A stretch of 64,000 nucleotides of DNA from Pseudomonadales bacterium. GTDB taxonomy: Bacteria > Pseudomonadota > Gammaproteobacteria > Pseudomonadales > Azotimanducaceae. This document shows positions 35,915 through 43,183 of this stretch, in pieces; within the stretch, counting starts at the first letter, position 1, and each line of letters starts with the position of its first letter. Made by a program: the position numbers and the translations under genes. The stretch is taken from the NCBI GenBank assembly GCA_028285415.1, contig JANQPF010000010.1:186001-250000 (forward strand). The letters are read 5' to 3'. The notes beneath the pieces were generated by a model. That model did no database searches. It was not told where the DNA came from and saw only the letters and a program-made list of their open reading frames with translations.

Positions 35915-37106
35915 TCGAAACCTCAACTTCACGTAAAGTCTGAAGATCGGTTGAGGCTTTGAACGGGCTATTGGCCTCGACGTAGGCGATGTCCTGGGAG
36001 ACGTAGCTGCGTTCGTCGTCGACGAAGCGCGCGACCGCGTCACGGAAGTTTGGGTCGGCAATCCAGTGCGCGCTGTAGGTGGCCTCCGGCAGGTAACCCC
36101 TGGCTACCTTGTGCGCCCCCTGAGCGCCGGCTTCGACTTTTTTCAGTCCGTGGGTGATGGCGAATTCAATCGCCTGGTAATAGCACACTTCGAAATGCAG
36201 GAAACGATGATCCTCGATGCAGCCCCAGTTTCGGCCGAAGAGGGTGTCACCGCCGATGAAGTTGATCGCTCCGGCAATGTAGTGGCCGTCACGCTTGGCC
36301 ATGATGAGCAGCACATCCTCGGCCATGACCGTGCCGATCAGGGAGAAAAATTCCCGCGTGAGGTAGGGTGAGCCCCATTTGCGCGAGCCGGTGTCCATGT
36401 AGAAGCGGTAAAACGCATCCCAGTGTGCCTCGCTCAGATCAGCGCCGGTGATCCACTCGATGCTGATGTCATTAGCGAGGGCGTCGCGTCGCTCGCGGCG
36501 GATGTTCTTGCGTTTCTTCGATGCCAGATCCTCCAGAAAGGCGTCAAAGCTCTCGTAGCCGCCGTTGTGCCAGTGAAACTGCTGATCCATACGCTGGAGG
36601 AAGCCCACGTCGTGAGCGCTTTGCCACTGCTGCTCGGGCATGAAGGTGATGTGGATGGACGAGACTTTGATCTGCTGCGCAATCTGCATGCAGGCGCCCA
36701 GCAGGAGCTTTTCGTGCTCGACGTTGGCTGCGTCGACGGTGAGGAGCCGCGGTCCCGTGGCCGGAGTAAACGGCACGCTGATCTGCAGCTTGGGATAGTA
36801 GTCACCGCCCGCACGATGCCAGGCGTCAGCCCAGCCGTAGTCGAAGACGTACTCACCCTGGGAATGATTCTTCAGGTACATCGGCACCGCGCCGATCAAA
36901 TTGCCCTGGTCTTCGACCACAATGTGAAAGGGCTGCCAGCCCGTCTGTGCGGACACGCTGCCGCTTTCTTCCAGGGCGTGCAGGAATTTGTGTGTCAGAA
37001 ACGGGTTGTAGGTGCGTGCCGCGTTGCAGCGATCCCAGACGGCAGCATCGACTTCGCCCATGTTGTGCAGAATTCTGGCGGTGGTGGCTGCTTTGTCTTC
37101 GCTCAA
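35886..37106 (-). CDS. DUF482/GNAT family N-acyltransferase
   Basis: 406 residues from a TTG at 37106 with AGGAAA upstream. Typical DUF482 segments are present: TYNPFLTHKFLHALEESGSV, AVPMYLKNHSQGEYVFDYGWADAW, KKRKNIRRERRDAL and a late RNWGCIEDHRFLHFEVCYYQ. These proteins share the FemAB/GNAT fold and are loosely linked to peptidoglycan or lipid acyl transfer, but the reaction is not known. It converges on the DUF3014 gene with overlapping ends. Confidence 0.88.
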   Translation of the reverse strand: MSEDKAATTARILHNMGEVDAAVWDRCNAARTYNPFLTHKFLHALEESGSVSAQTGWQPFHIVVEDQGNLIGAVPMYLKNHSQGEYVFDYGWADAWHRAGGDYYPKLQISVPFTPATGPRLLTVDAANVEHEKLLLGACMQIAQQIKVSSIHITFMPEQQWQSAHDVGFLQRMDQQFHWHNGGYESFDAFLEDLASKKRKNIRRERRDALANDISIEWITGADLSEAHWDAFYRFYMDTGSRKWGSPYLTREFFSLIGTVMAEDVLLIMAKRDGHYIAGAINFIGGDTLFGRNWGCIEDHRFLHFEVCYYQAIEFAITHGLKKVEAGAQGAHKVARGYLPEATYSAHWIADPNFRDAVARFVDDERSYVSQDIAYVEANSPFKASTDLQTLREVEVSTRNNGEKNQ

Positions 37107-37167
37107 CGGTGTTTCCTGATAGTGAAGCCTGATTGTAGAGAGGCAAGTCGGCTGCCGCCAATCGGCG

Positions 37168-37629
37168 TCAGAACATGCCGAGCTCGATGCCGGCAGCCAG
37201 GGTCATGCCGAGCTCCAGGCAGCGCGCCAGCGTCTCCTCGTCCACCTCTCCCTGACAGATGATCGGCTCCTGTGCTTTCACGAACGGATAGCCGTTGGCG
37301 ATACGCTCGATGGCGCGCAGCGCGCCCGAGCCATCGTTACCTGCGCTGATCAGCACCGCATAGGGGAGCGGCTTCAGCTTGCCTTCCACCTCATAGAAGG
37401 TGCGGTCGAGAAAGTCCTTCAAAGCGCCGGACATGTAGCCGAAGTTTTCCGGCGTACCGAGCAGCAGCCCGTCCGCCCAGAGCAAATCGTCCGGCCCGGC
37501 GTCACGAGCTTCGAGATAACGTACGTCGACCCCGGTGATGTCTTCGTGAAGAGCTCCGGTGCGTGCCGCTTCCGCCATGCGGCGGGTGTTGCCGGTCTTG
37601 CTGTGGTAGACGATGAGCAGATGCTTCAC
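37168..37629 (-). CDS. Flavodoxin-like NAD(P)H-dependent oxidoreductase
   Basis: 153 residues from a GTG. The FMN phosphate loop is SKTGNTRRM at residues 10-18, followed by GLLLGTPENFGYMSGALKDFLDR, the second flavin-binding loop of the WrbA/flavodoxin fold. It could act as a small electron carrier or quinone/azo reductase. It is divergent from the threonine dehydratase across about 94 nt. Confidence 0.87.
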   Translation of the reverse strand: MKHLLIVYHSKTGNTRRMAEAARTGALHEDITGVDVRYLEARDAGPDDLLWADGLLLGTPENFGYMSGALKDFLDRTFYEVEGKLKPLPYAVLISAGNDGSGALRAIERIANGYPFVKAQEPIICQGEVDEETLARCLELGMTLAAGIELGMF

Positions 37630-37723
37630 AGTAAGTCTTTAGAACTTGCGGCGCTCGAGTATACTCGCCGCCCGCACAGGCGGCAGCACAACCCGTCCGC
37701 AGGAGGCGTCGCTGGAGGAGATC

Positions 37724-38932
37724 ATGAGCATCACACTTAAAGATGTAAAAGCAGCGCGTGAGCGCCTGGCCGGGCAGCTCGTGTTGACGCCCTGCGAGCA
37801 GTCGCAGACCCTCTCGGCGCAGCTCGGCTGCGAGCTGTTCATCAAGTTCGAGAATCAGCAGTTCACCGCCTCTTTCAAAGAGCGCGGCGCCCTGAACAGC
37901 CTGCTCAAACAGGCTGAGCTCGTGAGCCAGGGGGTGGTGGCGATGTCTGCCGGTAACCACGCGCAGGCGCTGGCTTATCACGGCACGCGACTGGGGATTC
38001 CAACCACCATCGTCATGCCGCGGATCACGCCGAACGCGAAAGTCGAGGCGACGCGCTTGCTCGGCGCCGAGGTGATTCTGCATGGCAGCCAGTTCGATGA
38101 AACGCTGCAGTTCACGAAGTCGCTGGCGCAGGAGAAGGGTCTCTTTCTCGTGCACCCTTTCGATGCCGTTGACGTAATCGAAGGGCAGGGCACCGTTGCC
38201 CTCGAAATTCTCGAGCAGGTGAGCGATCTCGACGCGGTGGTGGTGCCGATCGGCGGTGGCGGTTTGATCAGCGGCATCGCCTCCGTCGTCAAAGCGCTGA
38301 GTCCGCAAACCCAGGTCATCGGCGTGCAGATGGAGCGATTTCGCGGCGCACATGCGATGTACCACGAAACCGGCGAGGAGGCGGTGACCCACGGCTCGAC
38401 GGTTGCGGAGGGCATTGCGGTCAAGGCACCGGGAGAGATTACCGCCCGGCTCATCAAGCAGCTGGTGGACGATGTGGTGCTGGTGAGCGAAACGGAAGTT
38501 GAGCAGGCGATATTTGATCTCCTGGAGATCGAGAAAACCGTTGCGGAAGGTGCCGGTGCGGCCGGACTTGCGCTGGTGCGGAAAGAAAAGGCGCGCTTTG
38601 CGGGCAAGCGGGTTGCCATGGTCCTCTGCGGCGGCAATATCGACATGATGATCTTGAGCTCCGTGCTGCAGCGGGGCCTCGTGCGCTCCAACCGCCTGGT
38701 GCGCCTGCAGGTGGAAATCCCCGACACGCCGGGTGCGCTCGCAAACCTCACCACGCTGCTCGGGGATCTCGACAGCAACATCATGGACATCTATCACCAG
38801 CGCGCGTTTGGTGGCTCGTCTGTACGCGCCACGCTGGTGGAGCTGGTATTGCAGATGCGCGGTGAGGAGCAGCAGGACAACGTCACCCAGGCCCTGGAAG
38901 CCCGGGGATACGACGTCCGTCTGGTGGGTTAA
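37724..38932 (+). CDS. ilvA: Threonine ammonia-lyase with C-terminal ACT domain
   Basis: 402 residues from the ATG at 37724, preceded by GGAGGAG. It is PLP fold type II: Lys52 in FTASFKERGALN, SAGNHAQALAYH, and the phosphate-binding GGGGLISGIA. The last 75 residues (LVRLQVEIPDTPGALANLTT) form one ACT domain, as in the roughly 400-residue single-ACT branch. It deaminates threonine (or serine) to 2-oxobutyrate for isoleucine synthesis or catabolism, with ligand feedback through ACT. Its stop overlaps the convergent oxidoreductase by 4 nt. Confidence 0.94.
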   Translation: MSITLKDVKAARERLAGQLVLTPCEQSQTLSAQLGCELFIKFENQQFTASFKERGALNSLLKQAELVSQGVVAMSAGNHAQALAYHGTRLGIPTTIVMPRITPNAKVEATRLLGAEVILHGSQFDETLQFTKSLAQEKGLFLVHPFDAVDVIEGQGTVALEILEQVSDLDAVVVPIGGGGLISGIASVVKALSPQTQVIGVQMERFRGAHAMYHETGEEAVTHGSTVAEGIAVKAPGEITARLIKQLVDDVVLVSETEVEQAIFDLLEIEKTVAEGAGAAGLALVRKEKARFAGKRVAMVLCGGNIDMMILSSVLQRGLVRSNRLVRLQVEIPDTPGALANLTTLLGDLDSNIMDIYHQRAFGGSSVRATLVELVLQMRGEEQQDNVTQALEARGYDVRLVG

Positions 38933-39786
38933 CCCCTGATTGTCTGAGCGAGCTCGGCGTACTTGTCGAGCAGCGGCAGCACTTTGTCCTCGGCCGCCGG
39001 TGGCAGCGTGAAAATGAGGTGGTCGAAACCCTGCTCGATGCGACCCTTGAGCTGGTCGATGTCTCCCGGCGCGCCGAAGAGCGCCATGTCCAGATCTTCG
39101 ATCGTGCGGTCCTTCGCCGCGAGCGCTTCGCGCATGCGCTCGAGATTGCCTGAGCCGAGACCGCCGATGGGCATCCAGCCTTCAGCGTATTCGGCAACGC
39201 GATCGAAAACCCACTTCGAATTGGCGCCGATCCATACCGGCGGCCCGCCTGCCTGCACGGGTTTTGGATACGACCAGATTGGATCGAAGTCGACGTGCTC
39301 GCCGTGGAACTCGGGCTCGTCTTCGCGCCAGATCTTTTTCATAGCGAGCACTTTCTCGCGCACGACCGCCCAGCGCTGCGGGAAGTTTGCGCCGTGGTTT
39401 TCCATTTCTTCCCGGTTCCAGCCGGCGCCGATGCCAAGCACAAAGCGACCCTCGGAGATCATGTCGAGGGAGGCGCATTCTTTGGCGAGCGTAATCGGAT
39501 CGCGCTCGATGACGAGGCAGATGCCCGTGCCGAGACGGATGCGATTGGTGACGGCTGCTGCCGCGCCGAGCGCCACGAACGGATCATGGGTGTGCCAGTA
39601 CATCTCCGGGAGATCACCACCCCCCGGGAAAGGCGTGTCGCGTGAGACGGGGATGTGGGTGTGTTCCGGAAAGAAGAGGCTGTCGAGCCCGCGCTCTTCG
39701 ACCGCCTGGGCCAACGCCACGGGCTGGATCGAGTAGTCCGTGGGGAACATGGTGACGCCGAATTCCTGGGTGTCGCGGAATGCCAT
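38929..39786 (-). CDS. LLM-class oxidoreductase (TIGR03619, F420- or FMN-type)
   Basis: A 285-residue luciferase-like TIM barrel. It contains ALAQAVEERGLDSLFFPEHTHIP, RIRLGTGICLVIERDPITLAKE, GRFVLGIGAGWNREEMENHG and PVWIGANSKWVFDRVAEYAEG, the TIGR03619 pattern. Actinobacterial relatives use F420; in proteobacteria FMN or F420 is possible and no F420 synthesis gene is in the window. The enoyl-CoA hydratase gene lies 32 nt upstream on the same strand, suggesting a shared catabolic role. Confidence 0.9.
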   Translation of the reverse strand: MAFRDTQEFGVTMFPTDYSIQPVALAQAVEERGLDSLFFPEHTHIPVSRDTPFPGGGDLPEMYWHTHDPFVALGAAAAVTNRIRLGTGICLVIERDPITLAKECASLDMISEGRFVLGIGAGWNREEMENHGANFPQRWAVVREKVLAMKKIWREDEPEFHGEHVDFDPIWSYPKPVQAGGPPVWIGANSKWVFDRVAEYAEGWMPIGGLGSGNLERMREALAAKDRTIEDLDMALFGAPGDIDQLKGRIEQGFDHLIFTLPPAAEDKVLPLLDKYAELAQTIRG

Positions 39787-39818
39787 AACTAACCTCTCTG
39801 TTTGTCGTGTGTTTGTGC

Positions 39819-40589
39819 TTACAGGTCTTCAAAATTGCCGTGACGGCCCTTGCCGTCGGCGAATCGTGCGGCACCTTCGCGCGTCTCTCCGGAACGGATG
39901 ACCTCCAGACCGAGCTCGGTTTCCAGCAGCAGCGCTGCCGGTATGTCTTTGTCCCACTGCTGGTAAGCGGACATGCGGTCATTGCGCATGCAGAGCTGTG
40001 GGAACCGGCAGAGCTGCTCCGCCAGCTCGAGCGCGCCGTCCAGTGCCCCGCCGGGTGGCGTCAGCCGGTTGGCGAGCCCCATCATCCGCGCCTCAGCGCC
40101 GCTCACACCGCGGCCGGTGAGAATCAGATCCATGGCATGAGACATGCCGAGCAGGCGTGACAGGCGAACCGTGCCGCCATCGACGAGGGGGACGCCCCAG
40201 CGTCTGCAGTACACGCCGAAAACCGCGTCTTCGGCAGCGACGCGAAGGTCACACCAGACGGCAAGCTCCAGTCCGCCCGCTACCGCGTGACCTTCAACCG
40301 CAGCAATGACCGGCTTCGAAAGGAGCATGCGCGATGGGCCCATGGGTCCGTCACCGGTGCTGCTGATTCGATTGCCGTCACCGGTAGCAACCGCTTTGAG
40401 ATCCGCCCCCGCGCAGAAGGTGCCATCCGCGCCGGTCAGGATGGCCACGCGGCTCTCCTCATCGGCATCGAACGTGCGAAACGCCGCTGCCAGTGCTTCT
40501 GCGGTTGGCCCGTTGACCGCATTGCGCGCCTGGGGTCGATTGATGGTGACGATGGTCACCTGTCCATGCTGGCTGACGTCAACGCTCAC
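39819..40589 (-). CDS. Enoyl-CoA hydratase/isomerase
   Basis: A 256-residue crotonase from a GTG with GGGGAGAG upstream. The oxyanion loops are TFCAGADLKAVATG and VAAVEGHAVAGGLELAVWCDL, followed by VYCRRWGVPLVDGGTVRLSRL, where the Glu common at this site in other crotonases is not obvious. It hydrates or isomerises an enoyl-CoA. It is divergent from the carboxymuconolactone decarboxylase-family gene over 81 nt, which should hold both promoters. Confidence 0.9.
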   Translation of the reverse strand: MSVDVSQHGQVTIVTINRPQARNAVNGPTAEALAAAFRTFDADEESRVAILTGADGTFCAGADLKAVATGDGNRISSTGDGPMGPSRMLLSKPVIAAVEGHAVAGGLELAVWCDLRVAAEDAVFGVYCRRWGVPLVDGGTVRLSRLLGMSHAMDLILTGRGVSGAEARMMGLANRLTPPGGALDGALELAEQLCRFPQLCMRNDRMSAYQQWDKDIPAALLLETELGLEVIRSGETREGAARFADGKGRHGNFEDL

Positions 40590-40670
40590 CGTTCTCTCCC
40601 CATCTCTTTTTCTGGTTTAGCGGCCGGCAGTATATTACTTTGTCGATGAAGCGAAACATGGGAGGGGAGT

Positions 40671-41225
40671 ATGCGACTGGATCAGCCAAGAATTGCCGCG
40701 TTGGAACAGGACGAGTGGAGTGAAGCGGCACAAGACATCATGCAGCCGTTTGTTAACCAGGGCCGTATCTTCAACATCTTCAAGACTTTGACCAATCATC
40801 CGGATCTCGCGAAGCGTTGGATGGTGTTCGCTAACCACATTCTCGGTAAGTCGACGCTCAGCGCACGCGATCGTGAGCTCGTGATTCTGCGCATCGGCTA
40901 TCTTTGCCAGGCAGGTTATGAGTGGGGTCAGCACGTGCTGATAGCGCGAGAAGCCGGTATGTCCGACGAAGAGATCCGCTCCTGCAAAACAGGCCCGGAT
41001 ACGCAAGGATTGAGTGAGCTCGATCGCCTCCTGCTCACGGCAACCGACGAGCTGCACGCCGATGCGCATGTCAGCGATGCGACGTGGGCAGGCTTGTCGG
41101 AACACTATGATACGCAGCAGATGATGGATCTGGTGTTCACCATCGGGCAGTACAATCTCGTATCGATGGCGCTCAACAGCTTTGGAGTACAGCCGGATGA
41201 GGGTCTGCCCGGATGGGACGTCTAG
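40671..41225 (+). CDS. Carboxymuconolactone decarboxylase family protein
   Basis: 184 residues, with GGAGGGG before the ATG. The helical CMD core is visible: LSARDRELVILRIGYLCQAGYEWGQHVLIAREAGMSDEEI, where the YEWxxH pattern replaces the CxxC of AhpD peroxidases. The C-terminal half repeats the fold. A redox role through paired cysteines is therefore unlikely; decarboxylase or related activity on an aromatic or lipid intermediate is inferred. The downstream SDR starts within its last codons (13-nt overlap). Confidence 0.88.
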   Translation: MRLDQPRIAALEQDEWSEAAQDIMQPFVNQGRIFNIFKTLTNHPDLAKRWMVFANHILGKSTLSARDRELVILRIGYLCQAGYEWGQHVLIAREAGMSDEEIRSCKTGPDTQGLSELDRLLLTATDELHADAHVSDATWAGLSEHYDTQQMMDLVFTIGQYNLVSMALNSFGVQPDEGLPGWDV

Positions 41226-42010
41226 ATAACAAGGTTTCGGTTGTTGTTGGCGGCGGCCAGACACCGGGGAGCACCATAGGCAATGGACGCGCCACGGCGC
41301 TGCGATTTGCGCAGGAGGGGGCTGAAGTTGTCGTGCTCGACAAGCGCCTCGATTCCGCTCAGGAAACCGTGGACATGATTGCTGCGGAAGGCGGCGTGGG
41401 GCGTGCAAAGGCCCTCGATGTGACCGACGAGGCACAATGCCGCGACGTGGTAGCCGCTGTCATTGCGGAATCCGGGCGTATCGACGTGCTGCACAACAAC
41501 GTGGGTATCGGCACGGGTGACGCCAGCCCCGGTAAAATCGACAGCCACGTCTGGGATGCCATCTTCGATACGAACGCAAAATCGGTCATGTTCATGTGCA
41601 AAGCGGTTCTGCCCCATATGCGGGAAGCAGGCGGGGGCGTGATCACAACCATATCGTCCGTCGCGGCCATTGCCGCCGCCACCAACATCACCGCTTACAA
41701 GGCGTCAAAAGCAGCGCTCAACGCCTACACCCAGGCGTTGGCCATGAGCAACGCCAGGTACGGCATACGGGCCAACGTGATCATGCCGGGGCTCATGGAA
41801 ACGCCGATGGCCATCGAGGGATTTGTAGCTGCCGGGCAGGATCGTGAGGCGCTGATCGCACGGCGCAATGCCGCCGTGCCGCTGGGTGGCAAGATGGGGA
41901 GCGGCTGGGACATTGCCAATGCGGCTCTGTTTCTGGCCTCTGACGAAGCGCGTTTCATCACCGGTGTGCTGCTGCCGGTCGATGGCGGACAGTCGGCCAA
42001 AGTGGGTTGA
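41213..42010 (+). CDS. SDR family oxidoreductase
   Basis: A 265-residue classical SDR: an N-terminal VVVGGGQTPGSTIGNGRATAL loop (a longer, Gly-rich variant of TGxxxGIG), HNNVGIGTGDA, catalytic Ser in ISSVAAIAAATNITAYKASK and closing FITGVLLPVDGGQSAKVG. It overlaps the carboxymuconolactone decarboxylase-family gene and should be co-translated. The substrate is unknown; the context suggests a ring or side-chain degradation intermediate. Confidence 0.9.
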   Translation: MGRLDNKVSVVVGGGQTPGSTIGNGRATALRFAQEGAEVVVLDKRLDSAQETVDMIAAEGGVGRAKALDVTDEAQCRDVVAAVIAESGRIDVLHNNVGIGTGDASPGKIDSHVWDAIFDTNAKSVMFMCKAVLPHMREAGGGVITTISSVAAIAAATNITAYKASKAALNAYTQALAMSNARYGIRANVIMPGLMETPMAIEGFVAAGQDREALIARRNAAVPLGGKMGSGWDIANAALFLASDEARFITGVLLPVDGGQSAKVG

Positions 42011-42152
42011 GTGGGCGCAAAATCAGCTGACGAGCACAATCTAACGCGCGTGGGATTGCTTGTTAAACCATTTGTTGGATTGTTTGATCAGTAACCCCGG
42101 GATGTTGTCGGACAAAATTGATTTTCCCACTGGCTGCGGGATCGACGTTTTA

Positions 42153-42181
42153 TAAAAAAATGGGATAAAACACCGTTTTTT
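42153..42181. terminator. Weak AT-rich terminator-like hairpin
   Basis: A-rich arm AAAAAATGG and U-rich arm CCGTTTTTT pair around GATAAAACA with one G-U pair, about 145 nt after the SDR stop. The T-run forms part of the stem and ends the structure. Low GC in the stem makes termination uncertain; it could work in both directions. Confidence 0.35.
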
Positions 42182-42620
42182 CAGGACTTTTCGCTATGTA
42201 AAAATTACCAGAATCCCCAGATAACAATGTTTTTACAGGTTTTATGTCACTTTGTGTAACATTCGGGTTGACTCGCTGGCAGGGTTTGAAAAGAATTGGT
42301 GCGTGCATAAGGACATGCGTGATTTGCAGGAACGCCCGTATACAGCCTTCTCCGGTTGACGGGCGGCAAGAAGGCTTGCAAAGGCCAAATTGCAAAATAG
42401 AAGAACAACAAAAGCGCAGATGCGCCCTGCTGAACCTCTCAGAATGGAAGCTAAGTTGTCGTTGGAGTCGCTGACGTTCTGGAGTAGTGACTCTTGAAAT
42501 GCCGATGTGGCGTCGCAATCTAAATTGAGACATCGCGTCGATGAGAGTGCCAGTCCTGCGGTTGCAGCTGTGTCTACACTTCAGATACAGCCGATTCGCA
42601 GGAGCGGTGCGGGACGCGGG

Positions 42621-42648
42621 AATGATCAGCTGCGCGGCAGCGGTCATT
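42621..42648 (+). promoter_or_regulatory. 5'-UTR hairpin before the small membrane protein
   Basis: AATGATCAGCTGC (42621-42633) pairs with GCAGCGGTCATT (42637-42648) around GCG, with one bulge and one G-U pair. The ribosome site AAAGGAGG follows at once. A competing pairing, ATTGCAC (42646-42652) with GTGCAAT (42684-42690), would place that site and the start codon inside a loop. Regulation by this switch is only a hypothesis. Confidence 0.4.
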
Positions 42649-42670
42649 GCACAAAGGAGGAACGAGACAG

Positions 42671-43090
42671 ATGCGAATGATCAGTGCAATTATCGGCTGT
42701 ATCCTGTTGGCTTTTGCGGTCCTGCACGCGTTCCTCCCCTATAGCTCCTCCTTTATTTATATCTATGGCGCCGGCGCGCTGCTGGCTTTCATCACCGTCA
42801 AACCCGGCCGTCTGGGGATCAACACCGCAAGGTTCTTTGCGCTTTGTACAACCGCGGTGATGTTTTTCTACTTCGCCGGCTTTTTCAAAATGGCGCCGTA
42901 CTTCACGGAAACCTGGTACAAGACCGGTGCCGCCCTGGAAGGTGTGGGCATGCTCCTGTCCGCGTTTCTGATGATCCCGATTCTGTCCTGCTACAGCTGC
43001 CTGCTGAAAGCTGAAGGCTGTGAACACTTCAAGCAGAGCAAGCGCCCTGCCTTTTTCCGCGTTCCGGAAGACATTCAACAGAACCCCTGA
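42671..43090 (+). CDS. Small four-helix membrane protein, unknown function
   Basis: 139 residues from the ATG at 42671 with AAAGGAGG ten bases upstream; ATG 42677 is also possible. Four hydrophobic segments lie at about 4-20, 27-42, 53-72 and 90-113, ending with a charged Cys-containing tail (CYSCLLKAEGCEHFKQSK). I do not recognise a family. It stands alone between the long gap and the large lipoprotein gene. Confidence 0.72.
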   Translation: MRMISAIIGCILLAFAVLHAFLPYSSSFIYIYGAGALLAFITVKPGRLGINTARFFALCTTAVMFFYFAGFFKMAPYFTETWYKTGAALEGVGMLLSAFLMIPILSCYSCLLKAEGCEHFKQSKRPAFFRVPEDIQQNP

Positions 43091-43154
43091 TTGGCCGTTA
43101 CTTCCCGGCCTGGCCGTTTGGGCTGTCAACCGATAGCCGCCTGACTCGTTCTTA

Positions 43155-43176
43155 TTCCTACACCTTGATGTAGGAA
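43155..43176 (+). promoter_or_regulatory. Perfect hairpin covering the ribosome site of the 43184 lipoprotein gene
   Basis: TTCCTACA (43155-43162) pairs exactly with TGTAGGAA (43169-43176) around CCTTGA. The 3-prime arm contains the AGGAA ribosome site, and the ATG begins eight bases later at 43184. When folded, the site would be occluded, so translation control (thermal, protein- or small-RNA-mediated) or a DNA operator dyad are both possible. Confidence 0.6.
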
Positions 43177-43183
43177 CAGAACC

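Larger units (their letters stand above)
42011..42670. other. 660-nt non-coding region, AT-rich relative to its surroundings
   Basis: The longest gap in the window. A possible minus-strand reading across 42150-42647 has no family features and an R/C-rich composition typical of a shadow. Around 42153-42181 an AT-rich stem (AAAAAATGG against CCGTTTTTT) could be a weak terminator for the upstream SDR. 42182-42540 is promoter-like but has no operator I recognise. The last 50 nt form hairpins before the small membrane protein, listed separately. Confidence 0.5.

Noticed and set aside
37502-38797. 431-codon minus-strand reading opposite threonine dehydratase
   Set aside because: The plus strand has a PLP lysine, the glycine loop and an ACT domain; the minus reading is H/R-rich and featureless.
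42150-42647. 165-codon minus-strand reading in the long intergenic region
   Set aside because: It is Arg/Cys/Ser-rich with no ribosome site or hydrophobic core; left as non-coding, though a conservation test would settle it.
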